Below are positions 33,746-44,372 of a DNA stretch of 64,000 nucleotides, piece by piece; positions within the stretch are counted from its first letter, which is position 1, and every line of letters begins with the position of its first letter. Made by a program: the position numbers and the translations under genes. The stretch comes from Favolaschia claudopus. Taxonomy: Eukaryota > Basidiomycota > Agaricomycetes > Agaricales > Mycenaceae. The notes beneath the pieces are model-generated. The model did not search any database. It was not told where the DNA came from and was given only the letters and a program-made list of their open reading frames with translations. Where the stretch lies: NCBI GenBank assembly GCA_037176885.1, contig JAWWNJ010000088.1, positions 620,001 through 684,000 on the forward strand. Reading direction: 5' to 3'.

Positions 33746-35129
33746 ATGCCGAAGGAAGACTTCATCAAGGAGTATATGGAGATTCGTGCAAAGACGTTCA
33801 AGTCGTCGACTATCAAATCTGCGTGGAAGTCGAGTGGCGCTTGGCCAATTAATCCAGAAGTCTTCACGGATATCGACTACGCCCCCAGTATTCCCTTCTC
33901 CACCACCACAGTTGACCTTCCGGCATCGTTTCCCGTCAATGTCTTTCAATCCCTAAACATAATCCGGTCCACGTTTATGCCTGAAGGTGTCGACGAGGAT
34001 TCGGATGATGATTCGGATGACGAGCCCGACAATGAGTCGCACTATCAGCCTGACTCTCAATCTCCGAACCCGTCTGGGTCTCAATCATCACAAACTCCTT
34101 CCACAGAACCTGCCAGCCACGTCCATTTTTCCACCATTCCACCCGCCGACTTCTACGAAAATTCCTCGAGCCGAGGTGCGGGCTCTGCAACTTCAGCCTC
34201 TCTGCCTTCTACTGCCGTGTCAACACCCTGTCCGCCGAGTCGCCGCCACCGCACCCTATCTACTCCCGACGACACTCCGAACCCTTCTAAACGTCACCGC
34301 TCGAATGACACCTTGACTCGCGACTACATCAAATTTCTCGAGGCCGAGAACGCGAGGTTAAAAACACACTGCGCCATATCGGGCAATCAAGTCATGACCT
34401 TGAAGCGAAAACTCAACCAGAAAGCAGCAAAGAAAAATGGGAGGGCCAAGCTGAATGTCGAGGCACGGACTTTGACCTCGGATGAGGGGCTTGCAATCGC
34501 TTTGGAACGCGAACGGGCAACGCAGGAGAAGGAGGCCGAGAAAAAGAGGCGAGATGAGGAGCGGCAGTCCAAGGAGCGGGAGGAGCAATTACAGCGTGAA
34601 GCGCAGGCTCGGACGGCCATTTTCCGAGGCGGAATATCAAGCAAAAACAAAACACAACTCAAAGATCTTGCATACGCACTCAGCCTCCCGATGGACGGCA
34701 CCGCCAAGGATCTTATTGCGAGAATCAGCGAGCACTTCGAGACACATCCCGACCTCAAAACACAATCCCAGTTTGAGGGTATCTTCAGCCGCTCTCGGAC
34801 TTCAGCTACTGGCCCATCTTCGCAAACTCCTCTCACTGATTCCACCAATACAAACTCAAATGCCGTGGCCGGTCCATCCCAATTCCCATTATCCTACGCT
34901 GATCCTTGCTCTAATTTCACAGACATGTCTCCGTCATATCCTGTAACATACTATCCAGAAAACTTTAATAATTTTGCTGTTTTTGCGCCCGAGTCCCACC
35001 ACATGCTCGGGGAAAACGACATGTACGCTTATAATCCTTACCCTTACACCTTCCCGGAATACATATACGAGTAGCAACCTTATAATATACTAATCACGCT
35101 TGTTTTCGAGTACACATTTTGCATTAAAT

Positions 35130-35830
35130 CTATCTACTAAACGGCTCCATTAATTTTGCAAGGGCGGATGAGGCAGCGGCAGCTTTCTCCCATTTCCCAA
35201 GGTCCTCCCGCAGCTGACTTCGCTCGGCGTCCGCCTCCTCGAAAGCCCGTCGGTATTGATTATATTGATCTTCCCATTTGTCCCGCTCCCGCAGAGCGAT
35301 ATTGAGGCGGCTTCTCAATAACTCAACCTGGACACCTAGCTCGTGGTCAGAGTCGTGAACCTCGTCTGAGTATTGAGCTCCAAGGCAACATAAGTTAGCA
35401 GTAGTTTGGTTTGCAAGAGACGGAGCACGCACTATCATATTGCGAGATGCCATAATCCGGTTCCTCATCTTTGATCTCTTGAGCTTGCTCCTGTGGTTCC
35501 GCAGTCGTTGACTGATTGTAGAGGTGCTCAACATAGGTCTGTTCCCCTATTTGCGAGTTGAGGAACCCTTCGGGCCCATATAAGTCACTTACAGAAGCCG
35601 TAGTGAGCGGTAGTTTAATGAGATGGTCTCAAGACCACGCACCTGATGGCCCCACGAGCCTGCCTTGCAGAAGGGCGAGGTGCTAGCTCCTCGCTCTCGC
35701 TCTCCTCCTTCAAGTTGGTGTGCGAAGTCAGCGGACTCAAGCCCGGTCGCTGGCGTTTGCGATAGCGCCGTCTGTCCGGGGTGCAGAAATTTCCTGGGTC
35801 TTGTGAGGGCTCATATGAGTCATCAGACAT
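35130..35830 (-). CDS. Accessory coiled-coil protein encoded by the pogo transposon
   Basis: Three exons (35830-35643, 35587-35433, 35377-35130) with clean splice borders and a textbook branch site (TGCTAAC) in the second intron give 196 residues in one frame. The N-terminus is acidic and basic by turns (SYEPSQDPG, RRRYRKRQRPG, KEESESEE). The middle is Glu/Gln-rich (AEPQEQAQEIKDEEPDY). The C-terminal 80 residues form a heptad-like coiled coil (VELLRSRLNIALRERDKWE, then FEEADAERSQLREDL). It faces the transposase gene tail to tail and lies wholly inside the inverted repeats, so it moves with the element. No known domain was recognised; it could be a transposition cofactor (inference). Confidence 0.75.
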
Positions 35831-36608
35831 AGGCTAAAGCAGAACCGAGTGTAGATGGAAGAGGGAGACCTAGACTGAGAGAGTCGACGACGCAGAGAGA
35901 GAGCAAAGGTGTGGATAGTCTCTCTAGACAGACGCTTCAATTCTTCTTAGCTCACAAGTTCGCTGAATTAAAGTCTGTTGGTTACCGCGTCAGTTACCCG
36001 GCAGCCTGCCTTACGACGTCATCAGGTATCCCAACAAGAACAAACAACACGCCTATCTACCTCATTTCGACGTGTTTTGACGCGGCTTTCAGTGGGGGGT
36101 ATGTCTCAAACTTGCTACAAAGGCCATTCTGACCGCTTTCTACCCAAATCATGTACATTCTATAGAAATAATCGCTCTTGCAGGTGTTTGTGTGGTGACG
36201 GCAAGTTATGGCAGCTGTCATTGACTGATGCTTCTCGGAAACCGCCGGCAGCAGCTGAATGCTGAGGAAAAAGGCTGAATTTGAGGTTACGGATTCCATA
36301 TCTGCAGCTTTCCCCCAATTTTGTCTTTGAAATCGTATACAGTGGCTTTCTCTAGGAATAAACGCGCTAAAACACGTCTGACCGGCGTGTTGAAGGTTTT
36401 CGGCTCAGCCGACGTCAAACACACGTGAGCTCTAAAACGGGTAGCTTATATAATAACGCAGGGTACCGGGTAGTTGGGCGTGGTAACCAACAGACTAAGG
36501 TGTGGACCGATTGACGCGACGCGACGTGGTGATGGCCTGGATTGAATCATTGATCCTTGGCGGCTAAAGTGTGACTTTTTGTGACAATGATTTTGAGCTA
36601 CCTTGTGA

Positions 36609-36931
36609 ACCCGTTTCTCCTCGTAATTCGCCCGGGAAAATTGGTAGACACGCTTATTCAATCCCACAGACACTCCCATTCAATTTCTAGAAAAATCCGT
36701 TGGCTGAAAACTAAACCCAGAGCAGGTTCTGCTGAGCATCAGTGGGATTTGATGCTCGGGCTCTAGCTCGCTCAAATGTTGTCCAAATTTCGTCAAACTT
36801 TTTTTATATTCATACAGGATAGAGGTGTCGGTACAGTTTGCGCTACTTCCGAAGAGAATCGGACGAGAAACGAGCTCAAGCGAATGCATTTTCAACTTAT
36901 AGTTCATTTTGATGTATAAGTCCAAGTATAG
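36609..36931 (-). repeat. Right 323-bp terminal inverted repeat of the pogo element
   Basis: Inverted copy of 30614-30936. It lies about 0.8 kb upstream of the antisense accessory gene. Confidence 0.9.
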
Positions 36932-37042
36932 TAGTGACTGACCTGTCACCGCCAGCCGGGTCATTGACGAATCGGTCAATAGATTGACAGTTGACCTGAC
37001 CCCTTTGACTGACCGGTATATACCGGGTCAGTGCCAACACTG

Positions 37043-37050
37043 CCCAATAT
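37043..37050. repeat. 8-bp target-site duplication (right) of the hAT element
   Basis: CCCAATAT, identical to 30428-30435. Confidence 0.85.
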
Positions 37051-37707
37051 AGCAATGCCTTGACCAGCAGCAGTGTTTGACGTGAAGGAGACTCCAGAAG
37101 CTCTTGAATCTCACTCACAGTGATTTAATAGTCAATCTGACCACATTCCCGCTAAAAGGTCGCTCAATAGCGGCAGGAGGTAAGGACTTCCAAATACAGT
37201 AAACATCCGCGTGATCAATGATGGGCAAGCAAGATTTCCTTTCCTTTACCTCGAGCATGGTGTAGAACCTCAGATAAGTGCACCAGAGTACTGTAGGATT
37301 ATACATGCAAGGTTTCCAAGCCAAAATTCGTTGAATCAAGGGCTGCAAAGCCGTTTGATGGCTGACCAAAAAAGGAATTCCCTAATTGAGAAGGGTGGGG
37401 GGTCCGTTGGGGGTCCGCCATTTCGCTGAGAAAAAAACTTCGACCCTTAGTGTAGATTTCGCGGATCGGTTCCCCCTTGCCCAACATTGACCCCCATTGT
37501 TCTTCGCCACTAAGTACGACCAGTGGCACCACTATCCTTGGATTCCACAAGCGAAGCACTCTTGCGGTATGTGAAATTCCTGGACCAGCGATGAAAGATC
37601 TGACTCCTCGAAAATTCAGAAACAGGAGAGGGCGCGCCGTCCTTTTCTAAATTCTCCCCTTTCAAGCTCTTTCAAAGAGAAATACCCCGTCCTCCGAAAT
37701 CCCCTTA
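37051..37707. other. Right flank of the transposon nest
   Basis: No gene is supported. A short minus-strand frame at 37115-37369 has a faint hAT-like end but is too weak to call. Confidence 0.4.
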
Positions 37708-38464
37708 ATGGCTGCCCCATTCGACTTAAAGCAAGTGGCAAAGCTTTTCAACGACGCCATATCAACCATCCGCGATGATACACCGGACCTCGAGGGAGAA
37801 GCGGTCGCATGGCTGAAGAAAGCCCGGTACAAACTCATGCGCGACATTGAAAAAAGGTGCCTCTGTGGATGATGTTATCCCCCGTCCGAGCGTTTTGTTG
37901 AAACCTTGTCTCAGCTTCTACGAGCTAGAAAAATCTATTCAAGCGCCTTTGTTGCGACCCGCATGGGCGGTCGATCCTGCATCGTCGCTTTCTCTCCTGA
38001 CGGACTGCTATCCCGCTATTCTGAAGCCGTACTACGGTCCGATGGGTGACAATCTCCTTCAGTTGCTCAAAGACTGCGGCTTCCATCACGCCGTTTGGAG
38101 TGGGCGCGGAGTCGTGAACGACACATTCTTTTTCACCATCTCTTTCCCCCTGCAAGTGACGGAAGCTCGTTCTTCATCAGCGCAGCAAGACGGAAAGACA
38201 CTCTATGTGGAGGATGAATTTTCCGCTCTGGCGCGCGGGAAGGCTGATGATCAGAACACGGGGAGTGGGAATAGTTTGAGAGGAACGAGATTCGGTCGTC
38301 TTCTTATCGAAGCGCGGGAAGATAATGGTGCTGCCAGTGGGACGGAGCCTACATTGGGGGAAGGCAAGAACGAGGGCGGTGGTGAGCCAAAAGGTTGCGC
38401 TGAGTCGGATCCCACCAATGAAGCGATACCGGAGAGCACACCGGATTCGACGGCCTCCAGCTAG
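37708..38464 (+). CDS. Hypothetical protein, two exons
   Basis: Exons 37708-37856 and 37915-38464 (58-nt intron) keep one frame and give 232 residues. The start ATG opens MAAPFDLKQVAKLFNDAIST, and the intron joins RDIEK to SFYELEKSIQAP. The middle has mixed helix and strand character with FHHAVWSGRGVVNDTFFFTI. The C-terminal 90 residues are Gly/Glu/Ser-rich and likely disordered. No domain was recognised. The gene lies just outside the transposon nest and shows no mobile-element features. The spliced model is preferred because the unspliced first exon would stop after five more codons. Confidence 0.55.
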
Positions 38465-38733
38465 TAATGTCCCACTCTATGCTTGTAGAGACTTCCCAAT
38501 TGACAGAGCCTTCAATCTTGTTACCTCTCTACGTGTCTCCATGCACTGTACACTCATCGATCGACTCTTTGACGGCACAAAGGTTGGTGAAATTAAAATA
38601 CCATTGATCTCTTACTTAACGAGCGAATGATTATCCTCTGGCACATTATACGCCGCCAACTTCTTAAACAAAAGTCACAGGAACAGACAAGATCTCGAGA
38701 CCGTCATTGCTGCCCTGCAGAGAAAATATAAAA

Positions 38734-39242
38734 TTAAAACCACGTTTCAAACGCAAGCGAGAAAGCACGACGCACTCCAAACGCCGCAAAGCTCTCCACA
38801 ACATAAATCTTGCGGTCTCCAGTGACAGCCGAGAACAGCCCGACAGGGTCGACTTGAAGAGAATACACCGCGCCGCCATCGGGACCCACACCATTGGGCT
38901 TGACATCCTGCGCGCCAATACCAGCGGGGAAGTCCCGCCCGGTGCCCGCGGGCGCCGACGTCACGACGGTGATTTTGATGCTTGTAAAAAGGTGAGTTTT
39001 ATTCATCGACAATAGTGGCTGCGTACGTGTGCTCCTTGGCAAAGCGATGAGAGGCGTACGTGAGGTTGAAGGGCTGCCAGCAGGTCTGTCAGCAACACTT
39101 TTCGCGTGCGCGATGGTACAAGGACGCTGCGCACCTGGTTGGCCGGGAGAACGGAACCCGCAATGGGCGAGACGATCTCTGCGCCTTGAACAGCGGCGGC
39201 GGCGGAGAGGAGGATGGTGGTGAAGACGGTGGAGAATTTCAT
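38734..39242 (-). CDS. Small secreted protein (Kre9/Knh1-like N-terminal fold possible)
   Basis: Three exons give about 135 residues. The start at 39240-39242 opens a signal peptide (MKFSTVFTTILLSAAAAVQG) followed by AEIVSPIAGSVLPANQ, then, after a 63-nt intron, PFNLTYASHRFAKEHT. The last exon is ITVVTSAPAGTGRDFPAGIG, GAVYSLQVDPVGLFSA, KIYVVESFAAFG and stop at 38734-38736. The P-x-x-G-S-V-L-P-A pattern after the signal peptide recalls small secreted fungal proteins with an Ig-like Kre9/Knh1-type domain; this is a resemblance, not a firm assignment. A TATA box lies about 95 nt upstream. No Cys remains in the mature protein. Confidence 0.7.
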
Positions 39243-39817
39243 GGTGAAAATTACTTGGGTTCAAGGAAGGAAGGATTCAAAAGAATAAGAAGGTGAGTAG
39301 GCAAAAGTTGATACCTATATTTTGCTCGCCTTCTGGGTTTTATACTGAAAGATCGGCGGGCGATCATCGCCGGCGTGGTGATACGACGCCCAGAGCAGAG
39401 CTATTGGTAGGGGGTATATGTGGTTCGAGAATTGTAGTTGAAGTCGGCTATGGCTTCGAAGACCGACTCGCCGAACCAATCCCAAGTACTTGGCGGTGCC
39501 GACTCCATAAGGTGAGCACGATATTCGGAAATAGGCTGAGGTGCTCCACAGTGAAACCGTTGACAGATGGATGGCCGACAGTCCGTTCGCTTCCCTCCAA
39601 AATCACTGTACAGTATCGGGCTCTTCAACTGCGATACACATAATCACCGAGTCAAACCGCGAGGAATGGCATTTCGAACTGCTCAGATACAATTCACGGA
39701 GCTCTTATACCTTTTGCCCGTGATAGTTCTGGGAACTGGAAAGTAGAATATTGAAAATGTATGCTTGTTCAGTTTTATCAATACACCATCAAAGTGCTTG
39801 CGTTGAAGGACGACACA
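39243..39817. other. Intergenic spacer with promoter of the small secreted protein
   Basis: Contains the TATA box at 39337-39344; nothing else was recognised. Confidence 0.5.
39337..39344 (-). promoter_or_regulatory. TATA box of the small secreted protein gene
   Basis: TATAAAAC on the minus strand, about 95 nt upstream of the ATG at 39242. Confidence 0.5.
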
Positions 39818-41262
39818 TTACACGCTCACAGCAGCGAGATTGGCTGCTTCACTGTTCAAAAGAGAAAGCGTGAGCTCATTCGAGAGCAAAAAAAGAATAT
39901 GTCTTGAGACGCACGTCGCGGTGATGGAGAAGACAGTGCCGTGCCTCGGATTGGGAGGAAGGACGTATCCGGTGCTTGCAGTCCAGACGCCGGACGTGAT
40001 ATTACCTGGTTGATAGATTGAGAACTGTTCATCGACGGCGTCAAACAGAGATGGTATTACTCACCTGTTTCCAGTGGATGATAACCTTGAGGATTGATAC
40101 CTGCATGAGAGCGCCTCGGTCGGCGAGAAAATGAACACCATTTACTTAAAAGGAATCGTACCGTCGAGCCACAAATGCCAAACCCCGGAATAAACATTCG
40201 AAAGGAAGATCAGCGGTCCCTCCACAGATCCATACTGCGCCTGCCCCACCGCATTCGCCACAGTCCGCCAAGTCCCAAACAACGTCGTTGCCCTTTCCTG
40301 CAAAATCAACCCATTGATCTTGCTAAATCGGTGGTAATATCCCGATGCGGAGTCGAATGCGACTGTCGTATCGATGATCGCTGTGCCTTTGTCGATCCAG
40401 GGTTGTGCACTGGAAAAGGTCTTGAAGTCCGTCGTGGTGGCGTACATGATGCGGGAATAGGTGGAGCCGGTGTGGCCGGTGTCGGAAGCGGAGAAGAGGT
40501 TGCTAGCCCAGTAGACAACGAATTTTTTGGTGCTTGGATCCCAGGTTGCTTCCGGTGCCCAACTCATGCCGGCCTGATTAAACCCGTTAGATTGCAAGGT
40601 CAAGGAGAACGAGCGTGCAGAGAATGCATTCGATGAACATAGAATAGAACTCACCGTTGCGGGAGATACCTGAACAAGTCTCTGCGCCGACCAGGTCTTG
40701 AGATCCGGGCTTTCCCAGATAGCGAGAGAGAGGCTGCCGTGCCTGCTGGCTTGATCCCATGTCTGATTCCCTCCAAACATTCGTAGATCGGTGGCAATCA
40801 CGTAGAATTTACTCCCGGACGGATCGCGGATGATAAAAGGGTCTCTGAGCCCTTTCGTACCAAGTGTCGAAGTGAGGACGGGTCTCCCTCCGTTCACCAC
40901 GTTCCAAGAGACAGGTGAATTTGTCTTACTCACGGCTGGAAGACGAGTATAGATGAGACTACAGCAGTATCAAAGACGTTCGACGAGCTCACCAAAGTAA
41001 ATTTGTTCGCCTTAGAAATGCGTGAATATTCAAGCCGTTTCGAGAGCAAACAACGCACCATTAGACAATCCTTCACCTTGAAAATAAACGTATCCATAGG
41101 CAGATCCGGTCGCCTGGACATGTTGAGCGGAAGAGTGTGAATTCGATTGCTGCTGCTCACAGTCTGACGTTTTTCGATATCTGCTTCGGGAACCGGTGTC
41201 GCAGTCACCAATACCGACGAGATGGCGAGGCAGAGCAAAGAGACCAGATGAAGCTTGACCAT
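39818..41262 (-). CDS. Secreted glycoside hydrolase, GH43-like five-bladed beta-propeller
   Basis: Multi-exon secreted enzyme. The ATG at 41260-41262 opens a signal peptide (MVKLHLVSLLCLAISSVLVTA) and a Lys-Arg processing site (IEKRQT). After short exons (GSAYGYVYFQGEGLSNG and EQIYF) comes the catalytic propeller: RDPFIIRDPSGSKFYVIATD, WAPEATWDPSTKKFVVYWAS, IIDTTVAFDSASGYYHRFSK and YGSVEGPLIFLS. The Asp of RDPF, the Asp of IIDTT and the Glu of SVEGP are the likely catalytic trio of a GH43-type enzyme, so it would cleave arabinose- or xylose-containing plant polysaccharides (family inference). The C-terminal exons end AANLAAVSV with TAA at 39818-39820. A TATA box (TATAA, 41321-41325) lies about 60 nt upstream. 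Confidence 0.8.
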
Positions 41263-41811
41263 GTTTATGAACGAGAGCTTCAGCGACGAGGTCGAAGACG
41301 AGCTGAGTGGATTCAGCGGCTTATATGCACAGGAGGTTTTTCCGAGGTCATCGACATTCGCAAAGTGACTAGCCACGGGGCCAAAACAGATAGGTCGTTT
41401 GTTCGCTTGGCACGCTGTTGCGACGAATCGTGGGTTCAAAGATTCAAAGAAGGAGCTTCTCGAGGGTTGATATCGGGCCGCGAGATTCTGGCGGCTCCCG
41501 GCGCTTTCAACTGTTTCTGATACGGGGATGGTGGCAGAAGTCAAGTGGCAGTCGCGTTACGTCACGCGAAGCATGATGTGACTTGTCGCGACCGCATCAA
41601 TCTCTCGGGCTTTCCCGAAAGGTCTGATTTGCCGGCTCTTCGAACACCTAGACCAGACTCAGAGTGCTTCAAGTCGCATTTTCGTGTAGGAGCTCGCGGT
41701 GATTACGCCAACGAGGCAGACCTTTAGTAGGCAAGCACTTCAACAAAGTCACGATTCGGGAAAAACTCTTCGATTTCATGATACCTAACCCTAACTCTCA
41801 GCCCTTCACAC
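41263..41811. other. Intergenic spacer
   Basis: Upstream region of the GH43-like gene and 3' flank of the next O-methyltransferase. It includes two telomere-like CCTAAC units at about 41784-41795, too few to mean anything. Confidence 0.5.
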
Positions 41812-43692
41812 CTATACCGGTTTCCGTGCCTCAATATAATGAATGTTCGACGTGTCTCCGCCCATTTGCCAATGCATAGCCACGAATTCCCATCCCGAGA
41901 GTCCAAGCAGCTCCTGAAATTCCTTCTGAGTGCGCTCCTGGGCGTTGAACTCTAAGAACATCTGGATATAATATCGCGTTATGAGTTACGATTGCAATGA
42001 TAATAAACAATCCAACCAAGAAATCAAAATTGTATCCGAGAGCGTTCGTAGCGCCGTAATTCGCCAGGAGCGGCGATGGCGCTTCGGGTGCTTTGTTGTC
42101 CGAAGTGCGTGCAGAGGTGGCCAGAGGCAGAACCATTTCAAGCAGAATCAGGGTGGTAGCATGGTTTGCGACGGCTGCCAGTCGAGAGAGAATCTTCACA
42201 CAATGATCTGTTGACCAGTCATGTAACACGTTTTTGACCAAAAAGACCGTGGCTTCGTGTTGCGGTTGGGGATCAAAGAAATTATGCACTGTGGAAGATG
42301 GATAGCCGGTATCCAACATATGGCAAGAGGTCTACCTTGGAAGGTTACTTGTCCCGAGGAAATCGCTTCGGGCAATTTGATTTTCCAGAGCTTCATGAGA
42401 CGAATCAGGAACGTGTTGTTCAACTTTGCTGTTAACTGAACTCACTTCTTTACCCTGGGCCACAACCTCCTCTCGATCTTGAATCACAAATCTGAATTGT
42501 GGAAAGCGTGGCGCAAGCGCGAGACACGCAGATCCCACCCCTCCTCCCACATCGACGATGAGCGAATCCGGTGCAAATTTACTCCAATTGAATGCTGGAG
42601 GAGCGCGTTATTAGTTTGCGGCGCAGGATAAGTGACGATGATTGAAACCTTGTACGACGGATTCTGGACGATGCATCTCCTGAGTGCCTTTCATCGCAAT
42701 ACTAAACCGCTGTTGTCGAAAGCGTTCTTCTGGTCGTGCAAGGTACGTCCACAACGTTTCTTGGCTTCCAATAGCACGAGCGAACGCGGACGTATCAGGT
42801 TCACCGGAGTTCATCGTCGTAGGATCGGAGAGGTGTTCCCAAGAGTAAGCCGCTGCTTTGAATCCGAGGTCAAGCCTAGAAGAATTCAGCAACAACTCGT
42901 ATATGATGGGACAAGTCTTGAACGTACTGGTGGGATATGAGAGCTGCGAACCCGATTGTGCCGTCGTGCTTCTGGCTAGGACTACAGTTCCTCAGTGCAA
43001 ATGAAATTCGAACATTCTCGAACAGAATTACTCGGCTAGGATCGCCACACTAGACTTTCCGGTGTCGAGGATGCTGGAGATACGATTATGAGCAAATACG
43101 TCTGGGGAAATCTCGCGGTAGATGTGGTGGGTAGCTAGGAAACGCATGAAGCGAGCTATAAGTGCAGTTATGAGTTGCTTATGAGCATTGGCCGCGTAAT
43201 TCAATCTCAACTTACCCAATTTTTGCGGATCTTGGCCATTCTTGAGTGCCATCTCTTGAACATGAATTCCCTACCGCACAATTCAGATATGTTTCCAGAT
43301 CCACGATCTTGATTCACGCACCTGCGGCCCAGCCTCGCATAAAATCTCCGTGACGCCGGCTTCCAGACAAACCCTCAGCGCCGAAGATTTGAGATACTGA
43401 AACATTTATAAGCCAGAACTCATAATGGGAGCAAACAGCATTGGCGTACTCCGTTCACGATGCGATACAAAGAGACTTGCGGCGGGCTCACAATAGCTTC
43501 CAGCTGAAGCGCGGCCGCAGAGATTATACGAGCAGCCTCTGCGGCCTCGGGATTACCTCGAAATTCCTCAGACAGCGGAGTGAAGGGTACATCGAGTGAT
43601 GGAATCGCCGTTCCGGAATACTTGCAAGCAGCCTCCAGAGTTTCGACGGATTGGGTAATGAGGGCGAGTAGCTGGCGAACGGGAGACGCCAT
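41812..43692 (-). CDS. SAM-dependent O-methyltransferase, COMT type (second copy)
   Basis: Same family and general exon layout as 27582-29651, but clearly diverged. The start is the ATG at 43690-43692 (MASPVRQLLALITQSVETLE). The dimerisation region includes RFMRFLATHHIYREISPDVF and NRISSILDTGK. The SAM motif is LIVDVGGGVGSACLALAPRF (about 42500-42560), followed by FVIQDREEVV. The active-site His block is FLVKNVLHDWSTDH. The last exon begins MFLEFNAQERTQKEFQELL and ends IHYIEARKPV with TAG at 41812-41814. About eight introns with GT-AG borders fit; the junction near 42920-43030 is the least certain. All key motifs are present, so it should be active. Substrate unknown. Confidence 0.82.
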
Positions 43693-44372
43693 GCGAGATC
43701 GAGACCGATGAGCATTGTCATTGCCTGGCTTTAAACTAGATTGATGAGAGTCACACCGGGAATCATCGCAGAGCGGAATGTCGTTGGAGATCGCTCATGA
43801 TCACTGGTACTCATTCGCTCCCGCTTTTGATATCATTCGTCGAGTGGCGTTGAGGGCAGCGGAGAAAGCGCGGGCCATCAGGAGTCGGGATAGCGTGAGC
43901 TGGAGTGGCAGCTGTAGAATTGAGGGGAGGAGGGCGTTTCGCGGAAATAGACGAGCCGAAGATCACGGCGTTGCAAGGTGTTATAGCGCCATAGCGGGAT
44001 GAGCGCAATGGAAAGGCTAGAAAGGATTTCTTTTGGTTCCCTGATCACCGGAAGTCCATCGTCATCAGATTATCGAAAACCAAGGATAGCAACTTGGAAT
44101 CTGCAAGGAAGAAGACAAGAACTGACAAAGGACTGAAAGCGTTATATTTCTTGAGTTTTGCCAAATGAGGGAGAGAAGTATGTGTCACGCCGTTTCAGAA
44201 TTTCCAAGGCAGGTCGAATTCAGAAGAAGAAGAAAAAAGTTCCCAAATATGTAAACAATACAAAGCGATTTCAAGTCCTACGAGTCTCACTGTTCAGCCT
44301 TTTTTGAACGCAGATGATACGTGATTTTCACTGACTTATGCAGCTCCAAACTCCCAGTCATTCAAGCTGGCC
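43693..44372. other. Intergenic spacer
   Basis: Promoter side of the O-methyltransferase and 3' flank of the carrier-like gene. No feature was recognised. Confidence 0.5.

Larger units (their letters stand above)
31074..35074 (+). pseudogene. Pogo-like DDE transposase, interrupted by an LTR element
   Basis: The coding parts are 31074-31798, 31853-32164 and 33751-35074, with a 54-nt intron and the inserted element between them. These lengths sum to an exact multiple of three, and the frame resumes at the insertion point, so the gene was open (786 codons) before the insertion. The N-terminus has a psq/CENP-B-type helix-turn-helix (ITRVAAELKLPYGTLRNRF). The catalytic Asp contexts are IYNMDEKG, LLVHDGHGSHD and LQPLDVGVFGPF, with 35 residues between the last two (DD35D). 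The C-terminal extension is long, Ser/Pro-rich and then coiled-coil (an EKEAEKKRRDEERQ stretch), and it ends at 35072-35074. As it stands, translation would leave the gene inside the LTR and stop after a few codons. Confidence 0.9.
30614..36931 (+). mobile_element. Pogo-like (Tc1/mariner superfamily) DNA transposon with 323-bp inverted repeats
   Basis: The element begins CTATACTTGG and ends with its reverse complement. It is flanked on both sides by TA (30612-30613 and 36932-36933), the Tc1/mariner target. The span is 6,318 bp, of which 1,586 bp (LTR element plus extra target copy) were inserted later, leaving about 4.73 kb originally. It carries a transposase gene reading inward from the left end and an antisense accessory gene reading inward from the right end; the two stops are 55 bp apart. 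The near-identical long inverted repeats and open frames point to recent activity. The insertion inside the transposase makes this copy non-autonomous. Confidence 0.9.
30436..37042. mobile_element. Non-autonomous hAT-like element (about 287 bp), split by a later insertion
   Basis: The two ends read CAGTGTTGGCA inward on both sides, a typical hAT terminal repeat, and are bordered by the 8-bp duplication CCCAATAT. Only 178 bp on the left (30436-30613) and 109 bp on the right (36934-37042) belong to it; the rest is the pogo element inserted at a TA. Both arms carry many copies of a GTCAATGAC/GGTCATTGACC motif, probably subterminal transposase sites. It has no coding capacity, so it is a MITE-like element that needed a transposase from elsewhere. 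Confidence 0.85.

Noticed and set aside
37115..37369. Minus-strand frame with a faint resemblance to a hAT transposase C-terminus (ERPFSGNVV)
   Set aside because: Too short and too weak; neighbouring frames do not continue the similarity.
41783..41800. Telomere-like CCTAACCCTAAC
   Set aside because: Only two units, within the 3' region of a gene; no subtelomeric array.
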